Positions 33,255 to 44,404 of a stretch of 64,000 bases of DNA are shown piece after piece. The DNA is taken from assembly GCA_963576475.1 (NCBI GenBank), contig OY754980.1, forward strand, positions 4,903,492-4,967,491, in the 5' to 3' direction. Under the pieces are notes generated by a model. The model made no database searches, was not told the DNA's origin, and was given only the letters and a program-made list of their open reading frames with translations. Every line of letters begins with the position of its first letter. Positions within the stretch are counted from its first letter, which is position 1. The stretch comes from Molanna angustata (Eukaryota; Arthropoda; Insecta; Trichoptera; Molannidae). The position numbers were made by a program, and so were the translations under genes.

Positions 33255-33420
33255 GCTTCTGTGCTGGCGTCCTGGGCTCGTTTCCCAATATGGGAGAATT
33301 TCTTTTTAAATGATTTCGCACGCAATTTTTGCTTATCAGGGTCGGAAACAGTGGGTTGTTGGGAGAAATTGCCATATTGCAATAAAGTCGCAATTTTCGC
33401 AGGGTACAAGTAAGTGCTGG
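33255..33420. repeat. R-4 fragment
   Basis: Second copy of the block at 3700-3832 (TTTCCCAATATGGGAGAATT, GAAATTGCCATATTG, GCAGGGTACAAG). It ends where the LINE-R copy begins. Confidence 0.5.
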
Positions 33421-34306
33421 CCGATTTACTAATGATATTAATAACGATTAAGCACTACAAATAATAACATTCAATTATTATTATCACACACTGAGATGGT
33501 TTGGCCACATGGGTAGAATGAATGAGGAACGCCTGACGAAGAAAATATACAATGCGGATAGGAATGGATTGAGAGGCCGGGGCCGCCCAAGAAAGGGATG
33601 GCACGACCATGTGAACGATATTCTGAAAGACGGAAATGTTAGAAGCATGTACAATAGACGAACATGTATGAGACGATGCATGAATGTTGACGAGGCGATG
33701 AATGTGTGCCAGGATAGAAAGATATGGCGTTCGGTTCTCTCTGCCTACCCCGTAAGGGACATGGCGTGATGGTATGTATGTATGTATGTATGTATTATAC
33801 ACCTCATCAATATAATTAGCAGATCAATGCGTAAATTGTAAATTATTTAAAAGAGCAAAATTAAATGCAAAAAACGCATCATCAAGCTTTCAATTGAGAA
33901 TAGTTCACCCATCCAGATACTTATCATATCAAAGGATTAGGCTCTGAGGAGGTCTCTATACTACCTAACAACCCTACTGATTTCCGAATATTAACGTTTA
34001 AAAAATCTTTAACGATTCTACATGTATTCATTATTACCGTTTGTTTCATTTTTATTATTAAGTATTTCGATAAATCTAAAATTTCTAAATTGCAGATTAT
34101 CGATGCGGATTATTATTTTACGAGAAAGCCAAAGTCTTTTAATCTCGTTACCTAAAGCGGTGTATTTTCTATTTTTTTCATCAAATGATTTTATAATATT
34201 ATTAGAATTTGGAATAGCCACGTCGCAAATATGTTATTTTTTTGATTTTATCATGTATTATTATATCGGGTCTGTTATGTTGAATTGACCGGTCAGTTAA
34301 TATTGT
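33416..34306 (-). mobile_element. LINE-R copy 1, 5'-truncated, with nested LINE-A
   Basis: Matches the 3' end of LINE-R at 48986-49620 from GCTGGCCGATTTACTAATG to GACCGGTCAGTTAATATTG. It has an internal deletion of about 38 bp near 34105 and a LINE-A inserted at 33485. The minus strand retains codons such as MAIPNSNNIIKSFDEKNRKY and LGNEIKRLWLSRKI. 5'-truncated at 34306. Confidence 0.8.
33485..33797 (+). mobile_element. LINE-A, short 5'-truncated insertion in LINE-R
   Basis: Reads TLRWFGHMGRMNEERLTKKI, NADRNGLRGRGRPRKGWHDH and NDILKDGNVRSMYNRRTCMR, then MNVDEAMNVCQDRKIWRS, VLSAYP and a stop, with tail ATGGTATG and (TATG)n. The open C-terminus is undamaged. The matching site at 49040-49075 lacks it and shows the pre-insertion sequence. 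Confidence 0.9.
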
Positions 34307-34349
34307 TTTTTTTATTATTATAATTTATTTATTAATTATTATTATTTTT

Positions 34350-34490
34350 TAATCTTGCATATTGCATTAAACACAGGCGGGTACATCACACCTATTCAGC
34401 AACAATAATATTGTCACCGCACAAATGCAAGGCACCCACCCAGTGTATTACCTACCCAAGTTAATAGTACAATGATTGTGATAGGTAGTA
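34350..34490 (-). mobile_element. LINE-H 3' untranslated end, reversed
   Basis: Complement of the 27800-27900 block: GGGTACATCACACCTATTC, AGCAACAATAATATTGTCAC and CGCACAAATGCAAGGCACCC. Confidence 0.65.
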
Positions 34491-34649
34491 CAAAACAACA
34501 TATTATATTGTTTTTTTATTGTTTATTATTATTTTTAATAATAAAACTATCGTTTTGGTTACTATCGTTAAGTTTCAATGGCAATATATTTAAGTCACTA
34601 ACGGTTATTGGTTTATCATGTACCATCAATTGTTATTTATATAGGATCC

Positions 34650-34925
34650 GCAATACTCACTCTCTTCTCCGTAGCTTGTATCCCACACGGTCGTGAAGTC
34701 AGCTCTCGTCAGCGCGCTCCTACACTTTGTCCTATCCTGAGCATCGTCCTCAGAGATGTTACATGTCTGCATGTCCTCCGCCACCAAGCCCTTCCATCGC
34801 CTTTTGAATCTTTTGCCGGATACTCGATAGTCCAGTGCAGTGATACATGTGCATTGCGGTTTTCATCGGATATGTCCGAACCGCCTCAGCCTATTTTTCA
34901 TCAGCTTATCAAACATCGCTTGTGC
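34650..34925 (-). mobile_element. LINE-E C-terminal end
   Basis: The minus strand reads RLRRFGHIR, a stop, then VSGKRFKRRWKGLVAEDMQT, CNISEDDAQDRTKCRSALTR and ADFTTVWDTSYGEE. This has the order F-G-H-V, G-R-x-K-x-R-W, D-A-x-D-R of a common invertebrate LINE C-terminus. Upstream domains lost. Confidence 0.65.
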
Positions 34926-35190
34926 CATATTGTACATAATTTTTAATTCGAAAAAATAGAGCCATTAATAAATATACAACAACTGGTATGTATTTTATTC
35001 AATGTAGACTAAGTATACCTATTAGTTTACGATGATTATTTGTCATTTTACGACATATTTAGTATTTCACTATAACCCGCATACAATTTGGTTGCATAGT
35101 TTAAAACTTAACAAAGCAAATATGTATGTGCTTCGTTACTTTTGAAATTAAATGTCTCCCTGCATTGTTATATGGAGGCTCGTAAATTAT
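34926..35190. other. AT-rich stretch, nothing recognised
   Basis: No supported feature. Confidence 0.5.
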
Positions 35191-35286
35191 AACTTACCTA
35201 TACATTTCTGAGGGTTCATTGCAGGGTACCTGCCTACCAACTTACCTATACATTTCTGAGGGTTCATTGCAGGGTACCTGCCTACC
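35191..35286. repeat. 48-bp perfect tandem duplication
   Basis: Units 35191-35238 and 35239-35286, each starting AACTTACCTATACATTTCTG and ending GGGTACCTGCCTACC, are identical. A recent local duplication. Confidence 0.95.
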
Positions 35287-35609
35287 AACTCCTAAGTCTT
35301 TGTACGCAAGACAAAGAAAGACTTGCAATGAAAGAGAAAATATTATATTTTATTCAGACTATTAGTTTTTTGATTACATTTGGGACTCAGTGCTGACAAT
35401 ACACACAACCGAACCATTCACTAAATGCTTTTACTCGTAATTTACAGTTCGCGAATGAGAAAAGATTTAAAAATATATTGATTTAAAACCAGAATTCCGT
35501 TTAACTAGTCTAAAATTTTCTTAGTCTTTAATTTAAATAAACTTTAATTAGTCTATCCTTTAATTTATATGCATATTTAAGTTTATTATATAGATACTAA
35601 CACGGGAAT

Positions 35610-35995
35610 TGCTCAGAAGAACTTGCATCTTTGGTCCCTCCTCCACCCACTCGCAACAGAGTCACTCGCTTTACTCAATCGCAGCACCCATTCACAGTGG
35701 ACCTTCAACATATACGAACAAGTCGCTTCTCGAACTCCTTTGTTAATACAGCAGCCCGACTGTGGAACGATCTTCCGAATTCTGTGTTTCCACCTTCGTA
35801 CAACCCGGGTCTTTTTAAAATCCGAATCAATAAACTCTTTTCTAGACTGCAAACCCCTCCCAACGCTACGTAGTGCGCTTCTTCGGAAGAGCAAAATGGA
35901 CCCAAATCCTAATAGCTGGTGTCCCCTACGTAGACATGTTACATTTATTGGAGAATATGTTTTTGAAAATGTTTCAATAAAGTGTCCTTAGAGTG
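35610..35995 (+). mobile_element. LINE-G 3' end
   Basis: Reads VPPPPTRNRVTRFTQSQHPF, then FVNTAARLWNDLPNSVFPPS and NPGLFKIRINKLFSRLQTPP before the stop at about 35873. This is the A-x-R-L-W-N-D-L-P and L-F-K-x-x-I-N-K pattern of Jockey/CR1/R1-like C-termini. A 3' untranslated region to about 35995 contains ATGGACCCAAATCCTAATAG. Tail-only relatives are at 24570, 28112 and 45560. Confidence 0.75.
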
Positions 35996-36196
35996 CTTTA
36001 TAGAACGGAATAATACATCAACCGATGAATTCTATTAATCGGTGAGTTACGCAAATAATTAGTGTTGGACATCTTACATAGGAATATTTATACTTTGGAG
36101 GGCATTCCTTGTTGGTATATGGTAATGTATCTGACTAACGAGGTAAGAGGAGCTAAAGTAATTATTGATCATTATATTGATAATTTGTAATATACA

Positions 36197-37557
36197 TAGG
36201 GGAGGTCCGCCTAAGAGTACGCAGTCCATAAGAGTACGAATTGACAATATCTTATAATATATTTTATTTCGGGCAACACTTATAGTCCCATTCCATAGAC
36301 AAACATGTATTCTCCATGCACTCATACTTACTTCCAACTAGCTTGACAAATCTGGACAAGAGACGAAATAAATTGAAAAGTTGCATTTTCATCTAATATT
36401 TTGGACATACGACTTAAGGTGCTGTGTCTTTATTATTAAAATGTTTAAATTTTGTTGTTTTATCAAAGATATATATTATAATTGTTAATTCAGATTGTTC
36501 ACAAGTTTGTTAACTGTCAACGTCATTTTGAAAAGTTGGTAAAAAATATGTCGAATAGGTTATGTCCATAAGAATACGCATTTATATTTCCTTAAAAGTA
36601 CGCATGCGTACTCTTGGGGACACATCAAAATATTAGACATACAACTTGATAAATTTCAATAATAAAATACTAGTTGTTATTACCAGATCGTTATTTCACT
36701 ATTTTATTATATGAAAATATTGTTTTTTTTGATGCAACAAGAGAAGAAAAAAAGGATTTTTTTTTTCATAGAGATATTCTAGAATGTGTTGATAAATTGT
36801 AATATTGTGTCAACATAATTATTAACGAAGATGCTTTGGCCACGCAGAAGAACGAAGAAACGAAAATAGACAAAGCCGACAGGGATGGAATTGTCTGTTT
36901 TATGAATGTAATTTATAATATCATAAATATGGGACTCGGTTCTCTCGGCCTACCCCTTGTGGGACATGATGGTATGTGTAACTACGAAATCCATTGAATG
37001 AAAAAGACAGTTGAGTTTGTTTATTTATATAATTTTAATTTTTTAATTTATTATATCGGTTTATATAAAACAAACATATGTTTAATCCTATTTTTACTGT
37101 GGGCTTAAGATGAAGCAACTATGAAGTTTTTTGAATGTTTTTTTTTAACTTGTAATAGAAAAACAGTGTATTTCATTTCACTTTTTTAACATGAAAATAT
37201 ATTTTTATAAGGCATTTCCATTTAATTTATTTTTTAAATAAAAATATTTATTTTTCGATGTAAAATGTTTTATTTAAAATTTCCTTTGCAGCTATTTGAC
37301 CACCTGCGTACTTTTAGGGACTCAACTGCGTACTCGTAGGGACGTTCAACCTAAGAGTACGCATTTTTCATTTCATTTTCTTTTCGCTATTGCGTAGATG
37401 GTATTTTACCGATTGCTTCATATTTCCTGCTAGACTTTCCTGCTTCATATAATAATGAGGCATTTATTTGACATAAAAATCTTTAACAAAATCCGTATAG
37501 TAAATTAAATATAGGTTAAAGTCTGTTAAGTGCGTACTCTTAGGCGTACCTCCCCTA
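36197..37557. mobile_element. 1.36-kb DNA transposon with subterminal repeats
   Basis: Terminal inverted repeats TAGGGGAGGTMCGCCTAAGA and GTACGCA (one mismatch in about 28 bp) with TA at both ends. Internally, AAGAGTACGCA or its complement, with variants, recurs at about 36210, 36226, 36570, 36598, 36607, 37308, 37330, 37354 and 37530. Such clusters are usually transposase-binding sites. No transposase frame is seen, so it is non-autonomous. It contains a LINE-A scrap at 36829-36990. Confidence 0.8.
36829..36990 (+). mobile_element. LINE-A scrap inside the DNA transposon
   Basis: R-C-F-G-H, then the tail GGACTCGGTTCTCTCGGCCTA and GGGACATGATGGTATGTGT. Strongly shortened and frameshifted; it inserted after the transposon did. 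Confidence 0.6.
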
Positions 37558-37654
37558 TTGTTATGTTTTTTTTCTATTATGTAAATAGTTGCAACTCCCA
37601 AACACGAATTCATCTCTTTTATAAGGAAGTTTTTTTATCATAAAGTGTTTGAAA

Positions 37655-38057
37655 TTCTATTTTTTTTATTATTAAACAAATCAATACAAGTTTATATATA
37701 AATTACAATTAAAAAGGTTTACAAGTTACATGATATGTTTCATAATAACCTTCTTTAATTGAGATAAAATCTCGTGTTAAAAGAATGAAGAGATCTATTT
37801 TGTATTGGTACATTCACCAAAACAATGCACATCTACTAAATAATACACAAATCATTTAATCACTAAGGTTTACATTTATTGTATAAAGACAAATCAATAA
37901 TTTACATGCAAAGATTGTGTAACAAGGTCAAACAAAATTTTCAAAACAAATAAGAAGCTATGTATACACAAAAATAAGAATGAAATAAACAAAAAAATAA
38001 ATCAGTATAATTTTTCGATTTCATTCTTAAATATATTGTAATTTTTTTTCGAGTCTA
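37655..38057 (-). mobile_element. LINE-I 3' end, 5'-truncated
   Basis: Matches 41590-41890 over CTTTAATTGAGATAAAATCT, CGTGTTAAAAGA, ACCAAAACA and TTTTTTTCGAGTCTAA. It stops at GAGTCTAA, where element E begins, short of the coding region. Confidence 0.75.
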
Positions 38058-39186
38058 AAGCCGCGTTGACACAGTCAAAGTGCGCTCGGATCGAGCACAC
38101 TCGGATACCTACTCGGACGCCAATCTTATTATCGTCTGCTGACAGGAAAAAGTCACTAACTGCGACAATCATGTTTTCGAGATAATGGCTTCAAAGTTTT
38201 TCGGCAATATCAACTCTCATAACTTCTTTAGTTGTTTATAGATTGTCATGAATTTTTCAACATATATAAAAAGTAGCCTAATCTAACTATATTTGATGTT
38301 CAAAATTGCCAAAAACTCATAGGGAATTAAAAAAAACACAAAATTGCATATAATGAGATTTTCCTGACGGCTCATCTGCCATACTGTGTGAGATTGTATG
38401 TAATATTTCTATGCGGCAAAACTCATTATAATGTTTTTATAAAAAAATTCAAATTTTAATCACTTCTTTGCAACCTGCACAAGTGGCGAGTTTATTGCCA
38501 TTTTGCAAATTCCTCCAAACTTTTTGTATTCTTCTAATATTCTAATTTTATTAGTACCTATCATGAATATTTCAGATGTTGTATAATAATGATGTATAAT
38601 ATTGATAAGGCGATGTACCTATGTGTTCCAGGATATAAAAATATAGTGTTTGGTTCTCTCTGCCTTCCCCGTTAGGGACATGCATGGGTTGATGTATGAG
38701 AATAACAGACTAAAATGTTGAGATGATGTATCAATGTAAATAAGGCGATTAATGCAATCCGGATAGAAAACAATGGCGTTCTTTTCTCTCTGCCTACCCA
38801 GTTAGGATTTGATGCTATGTATTTATCGAAAATTAATTTTTTTAGTTAATGTGTTAAAATTTTCGAATGTTGGTAGTTAAATACAAATATATGTAAAAAA
38901 AGACTTCATTACAACGATAATGACTTTTTCCAGACGGCATAATTGAAAAAAAATGCAGATAATGAATATTTTTCCGAAAAATCTCCGCAACGGGACCTGA
39001 TATGAAGATAATTTTTAATCCAGATGTAAAGTGTGTTTTAGTGAATATGATAGCATAGTTAACTCAATTTTGCCAAAATAGGCAGTTAGTGACTTTTTCC
39101 AGTCAGCAGACGTTATGTCAACCGGTAATCCGAGCCCGCTCGGATGACGGCGCCCGATCCGTGTAGACTCGGACCACGTCCTTTTG
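38058..39186. mobile_element. Element E, imperfect inverted-repeat DNA element
   Basis: Left terminus GCCGCGTTGACACAGTC, then GCTCGGATCGAGC. Subterminal CGTCTGCTGACAGGAAAAAG and TCACTAACTG (38136-38167) recur inverted at 39082-39112, and GGTAATCCGAG and GCTCGGAT near 39125-39150 mirror the left side. The right boundary is unclear. Inside lie unassigned DNA and two LINE-A tails. A second left terminus is at 39290. Confidence 0.6.
38590..38830 (+). mobile_element. Two LINE-A 3' tails in tandem
   Basis: Each copy runs from a TGATAAGGCGATG or AATAAGGCGATTAATG string through GGTTCTCTCTGCC or TTTTCTCTCTGCC to a CCCGTTAGGGACATG-like end. Both are very short, about 105-115 bp, and diverged. Confidence 0.6.
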
Positions 39187-39235
39187 TTATATAGGAGTAG
39201 TCAAACAAAATGGCGGACAACGACAAACATGTGTC

Positions 39236-39351
39236 ATCTCGTGGTAAAAGGTACTTAGTGGTTTAATGAACTCCCTTTGAGTCTTATGCCGCGTTGACAC
39301 AGTCAGAGTATGATCGGACAGAGTGGACTCGTATGAGTAAGCTTCATCCGA
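39236..39351 (+). mobile_element. LINE-I scrap joined to a second element E left end
   Basis: 39240-39289 (GTACTTAGTGGTTTAATGAA, CTCCCTTTGAGTCTTA) is LINE-I in plus orientation, opposite to 37655. At 39290 it switches to GCCGCGTTGACACAGTC, the E terminus, cut off at 39351 by LINE-A. Both E termini follow GAGTCTWA in LINE-I. Confidence 0.65.
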
Positions 39352-40010
39352 GGAATATTTATACTTGGGGAGTATGTTTGAACGGAATGGAAGACCTGAT
39401 AAAGACATTGAAAGAAGAGTTATGGCAGGTAACAGAATAAACGGAGCTCTCAGACCAGTAATGTCCGATCCAAGCATCTCAAAGGAAGCCAAAATTGCCG
39501 TACATAATGCAATTGTAGTGCCTACTTTGATGTATGCCAGTGAAACATGGACGTGGCAAAAGACGCATGAAAGTAGAATAAATGCTGTGGAATGAGATCA
39601 CTAAGAAGAGTATGTAATAGAACGATATATGATAGAATAAAAATGAGGACATAAGGAGGGAATGCAAGATGAAGAAGAGTATTATAAATAAAATGAAAGT
39701 GAATTCCTTGAGGTGGTTTGGACATTTTGAAAGAATGAATGATGAACGACTGACCAAAAAAATATACATGGGTGTAAGAGATGGAGTGAATAGTAGGGGC
39801 CGCCCCAGAAAGGGATGGCATGACCATGTGAATGATATTTTGAAAGAAGGAAATATAAGAAGCTTGAATAATCGACGAGCATGTATGAGACGATGCATGG
39901 ATGTAAAGGAAGCTAGGAATGTATGCAAAAATAGAGGAGTATGGCGCTCGGTTCTCTCTGCTTACCCCGTAAGGGATATGGCGTGATGGTATGCATGTAT
40001 GTATAATTTT
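39350..40010 (+). mobile_element. LINE-A, 3' part, two single-base frameshifts
   Basis: Reads LGSMFERNGRPDKDIERRVM, GNRINGALRPVMSDPSISKE, PTLMYASETWTWQKTHESR and INAVE. After base losses near 39592 and 39648 it continues with KMKVNSLRWFGHFERMNDER, GVNSRGRPRKGWHDHVNDIL, NNRRACMRRCMDVKEARNV and WRSVLSAYPVRDMA, then a stop and ATGGTATGCATGTATG. It belongs to the same subfamily as the founder of the 23-bp satellite. Confidence 0.85.
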
Positions 40011-41584
40011 GTAAATGTTATTTTAGTATTTTTTGTACTAAATAAATTGTTATAAAAAAAATTAAATAATAAAGCTTAAAAGCTCATAATAATCTTAATC
40101 TCGGTATGGAATAAAACATTATATAAATAACCAAGTTTAATTTTTCGTTTAAATAATTTTATAAATAAATATGACATTTTGACAAATGACATGTCAAATA
40201 ACGCGATTTTCATCTTTCACGAGCTCCCCGCTAAACGAAACGTTTCGTAGTTTAACATACGAATCTAGTTGGCACGAACGTTTTTAGATTTTTGACAACT
40301 CATACTGAATTATGAAATGTCAAAGTACCTAGATGTCACAAATTTGAAATATATCACGCGGTTCACACGTATACTTGCAGCTGGCATATAACAAAGGATT
40401 TCACAAGATGAAAATTAACCAATAATAAAGCTAGTATTACAAACTTATGCCTATTCCATTTCATACACTTATGATGTATCATAATAAAGTATTTTTTCAC
40501 CTATCACTATACAACACCTAGCGTCTACATCTGCAAAAGAACAACATTTCCAAGAATTTTGACAGGACCATATTTATTTATTTTCTAATATTACAAATTT
40601 GTTGGTAAATTCCCAGAATATATTATATTACATTGTGCACAAAATCTTTTAAATATAAACGCGTGAAATATTACATATTTTATGCTTGGTACAAAAAGTA
40701 TTCTCAAATAAAATAAACAAATCTAAGGTGATATAGGAAATAACAACAACTTAATTTAACACTAAAATAATCAAGATGACAATTAAATAAAAAAATAAAT
40801 AAAACACAGAAAACAAATCATAAATTGAATCGTTATAATAAATTGTAAAATTAAGATAAAATCAAAATGCAAATTTTTCACAAATAACGAATGTCATCAT
40901 GTTTAAATGAAATTAAGAAATCTGAGTTACGGTGATGTAAGTATTCAGTTATGCCTGCGCTGAGGATTTGTTTGATTCTATTAAGATATGGTTTGTACTT
41001 TTTGCGAAATACGTAAATATAATTAAATATCACATTCAACAGTCTTAGGCAGAAATTATTAGGTTATTAGACTTACTTTCAGAATGTTTAAATATTAATT
41101 TTATTCCTGTGACTTTCTTAAAATAATTAATCAAATTATACATAGTATGTATATGAATGACCAGAATACCTGAATTGTTTCATGTTCCAGTATGTAGAGC
41201 GAACTATCGAATATTCTCCATTATACCGCGCATATGCCGGCAATACAATGAACATTTTAATGATGTTGTTATTAACCAATTTCGTTATAACAAATATCGA
41301 AAAATGATACGAAGTAAACTTGTGCCGGTTGATTGAGTGGCAGCCTATGTGGCAGACACCTTCATGACCTTCATTTACCTCTTTGAGCATCCTACCCCTT
41401 CATCACCAATCAGAATCCTCTACACACTACTATATTGTTTTCTTTGTTATTTTGATAAGTTCTATATTTTTTTAATCTTTTATTCTATTTTATTTAAAAA
41501 CATTTTTCTTTTCTGTATTTTCTGTATTATCATATCATTGTTTTAATTTGTGGAAAGATGTTTTGGCTGCACGTATTTTTTAAT
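40011..41584. other. AT-rich stretch, nothing recognised
   Basis: About 1.5 kb without supported features; some frames near 41140-41550 are low-complexity. Confidence 0.5.
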
Positions 41585-42490
41585 TTTTTTTTTTTTTTTT
41601 TATTTATTTATTTAACAAAAACAATACAATGTTCACATATAAATCATAATTTAAAAAGGTATACAATTTCCATCATATAATTCATAATAACCCTCTTTAA
41701 TTGAGATAAAATCTCGTGTTAAAAGAGGGGAGTATCTATTTAATATTGTTACATTTACCAAAACATTGTACATCTACTAAAAAATATGAAGCTACACAAA
41801 ACAAGAATGAAATAACAAAAAATAAATAAATAAATCAGTACAATTTTTTAATTTTATTTTTAAATATACTATAATTTTTTTCGAGTCTAAGACTCAAAGG
41901 GAGTTCATTAAACCACTTAGTACCTTTATACTTATAGAAATGTTGTGAGGCAGTTGTACGTAAAAGAGGAATGGTAATACATCCTTGTGAATTTATTCTG
42001 CTGCTTAAAGAAAATGACAATTGGTTTGAATTTGTAAGAATATCTTTATGAATTTGGAACAATGAGATTTTTTTGTAGATATTTTCAACAGTTGAAACTT
42101 TAAATTCTTGAAATAAATTAATAGTTGGATAATCAAATCTCTCTTTTAATATAATTTTAATAATGATTCTTTGAAAAACTTCTAAAGGCACTAAAGTTGT
42201 TTTAAAAGCTCCCCCCCAACATATAATGCCATATTGTAAGATGGATTGAAATAATGAAAAATATATTGTTTTAAGCAAGTTTGTTTGAAGTATATTTCTT
42301 AGTCTCAGAAAAATAAAAAATAGCTTTTTAAGGCGTTCAATAGTAGTAGTTATATGTAATTTCCATTTCATACTGCTTTCAATAATAATGCCTAGGTATC
42401 GGATGTTATTTTTAGTGGATAATTTAATACACGCTGAGTTACAAGATAAAATTATTTTGTATATTACTTTTCTGTCGCAGTTTTCTGTCC
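41585..42490 (-). mobile_element. LINE-I, thumb and C-terminus with 3' end
   Basis: The minus-strand frame is open from about 42490 to 41835: NNIRYLGIIIESSMKWKLHI, RLKKLFFIFLRLRNILQTN, LFQSILQYGIICWGGAFKTT, VFQRIIIKIILKERFDYPT and a C-terminus with FYKYKGTKWFNELPLSLR. This is the region after the YADD motif in a Jockey/I-like reverse transcriptase. The catalytic part is missing. The untranslated end has CTTTAATTGAGATAAAATCT (plus strand) and a (TAAA)n/poly-A tail. Confidence 0.8.
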
Positions 42491-43082
42491 CAAATAAAAA
42501 AAAAATAAAGAGTAAACAAAGAAATAAGAAATTAAATTGTGTGAAAACTTATAAGAAAAACTGGGTTTCTGCGAAGGAAAATATCTTCTCAGAATATCAT
42601 GTGCAATTCCAAAAGCAATTAAATATAGGAACAATTTTATACAAACCTATATATTAATATCTGTGAAGGAGTGTTATGTCTTTTGAATATCGATAAGCCA
42701 TATTCTTGGTATGTTGAAGCACTTAGGTACATACTTTAATATTGTAACTACAAGTGATTCTCAGATAACGTAGTCGAGTTTTAATCGAATTTTTTCAAGT
42801 CATGTTTTAATCACAAATGACCTTATCGCAACTTAACATCACGTAGTCAATTTCATTGCGACCTTTAAGGTTTTGTCAGACAAATATCTGACTCCCGACT
42901 GATGCGACGCGTGCTTGATTCCCAATGGAAATAGAAAAATTGATGTGTATTCTGACTGGATTTGTGAGAAGATCAACATCGTGAAAATCGTATCTGACAA
43001 AACTGCAAAGCTGATGGTTTCCTCTACGATGTAATAATAAATTGGGATGATTTTTATAGTGCCGTTTTTGTGATAACCTCAC
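42491..43082. other. Unassigned sequence
   Basis: No supported feature. Confidence 0.5.
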
Positions 43083-43222
43083 CTCAAGAGCGCATTGAAT
43101 ATGTTAATAAAGGTTTTTGTAAGACTCGCGGAAGAAGTGAGTTTTCAGTTGTTTTCTGAATAGGGCCAAGTTGTCGATTCGCCTCAGTTCAGGTGGTAGT
43201 GCACGATCACCGAAGGATGTTG
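43083..43222 (-). mobile_element. LINE C-terminal scrap
   Basis: The minus strand reads VNTTSFGDRALPPELRRIDN, then LALFRKQLKTHFFRESYKNL. The L-P-P-E-L-R, L-x-x-F-R-x-x-L-K-T-H-x-F pattern is a common LINE ending. Not linked to another family here. Confidence 0.6.
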
Positions 43223-44404
43223 TGTTGACTCTATTTATTTCAGTTAACTTGCCAATCATGGATGTAAAGAGTAATGATCGATGATAAAATATGTCAAATT
43301 AAATTTTTCCTTAATCTACTGCACTAGTTGAAGTGCCCAGAAAGACAGGATCATGAGGAATGCTTAATGATCCTCAAGGTTGACCGAATTGGTCATTCAA
43401 TGATATATCTTACGAATCTTTGTTTTGGATTCTTTTAATGAATAAGACTTTTTTTTAATTAATAAAGATCATACTTGGTGGCTTGGATTTACACTAATTG
43501 TCTCCGAACTGCATTCAAAAACTGTGAAAAAATGTGCTTTCAGAAAGATATCTTATGTTGAGATCATTCCGATAACAGTGCAAGAAGTATTTAAAATTTT
43601 GGACGGACTCAATACTATGGTACTATGATCTATATAAGTATGTAGTTTAAGTGAAAACAGACCTTTAAAATGGAATAAATTACCTCCTAATACAATGTAG
43701 AGCTCAGAATTGTGTCTTCTTCAATAAAATACATAGTAAGAGTTCATCGTTTTGTTTACAGAGCCGACGATTGAGCAAAAGCGCCCTTGGAATGAAGTTC
43801 CATTTAACGATGATTGATTATTACATACTTCTAGACTTTAATTCATTATTGACATAGTACCTATTTGATCAATCATAGTGCATAACAGCAAATAAAATAA
43901 AAGTTAGGAAGAGAGTGTGAAAGATTGAGAACAAATGCTATAATGTCGTGGCCAACCTAGTTGAGCATATCGCAGTAGTGTTTGCGATGTGAAAATGCGC
44001 CGAGACGCAGTAAAAAGTCTGACAATGCTCATTTTAAAGTTTATTGGGCGAAACTTTCTGGTTTTAACTGCCTCAGAAAGCCCAACGGCCATTGTGAAAA
44101 TAATATAAACCCGGTACATGCCCCCGTATCGCTGTCCCTGTCTGGATACATTGGGGTTGAACTGGAGAAAGAGAGATGGAATTATGGACACGTCTTGCTC
44201 ATACTTCCTAATGTGTATGCCATAATCCAGAAGCGAAAACCACGAACGGAGTAATATTCTTTGTGGACATGAAAGGACAGGTTCGGAATAGTAACTAATC
44301 CTATTTAATATTTTGTTTTATTGATGGTTATTGAGAGAGGGCAGGGCGGAGTGGAGAAAAAGAGAGGCAGCCATAGCTGTTGCAAAGCAATCCCAGGATT
44401 AAAA
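43223..44404. other. Mostly unassigned; overlapping frames at 43904-44254
   Basis: Two overlapping frames (plus 43982-44254, minus 43904-44191) cover a less AT-rich patch, with GHCENNINPVHAPVSLSLSG on plus. Neither matches a family I know. The patch may be a non-coding repeat. Confidence 0.35.

Noticed and set aside
40236..40252. ACGAAACGTTTCGT as a ribozyme-like box
   Set aside because: A simple palindrome without core or stem II.
43904..44254. Host gene candidate from overlapping frames on both strands
   Set aside because: Neither strand shows a known domain, and opposing open frames of similar length suggest composition rather than selection.
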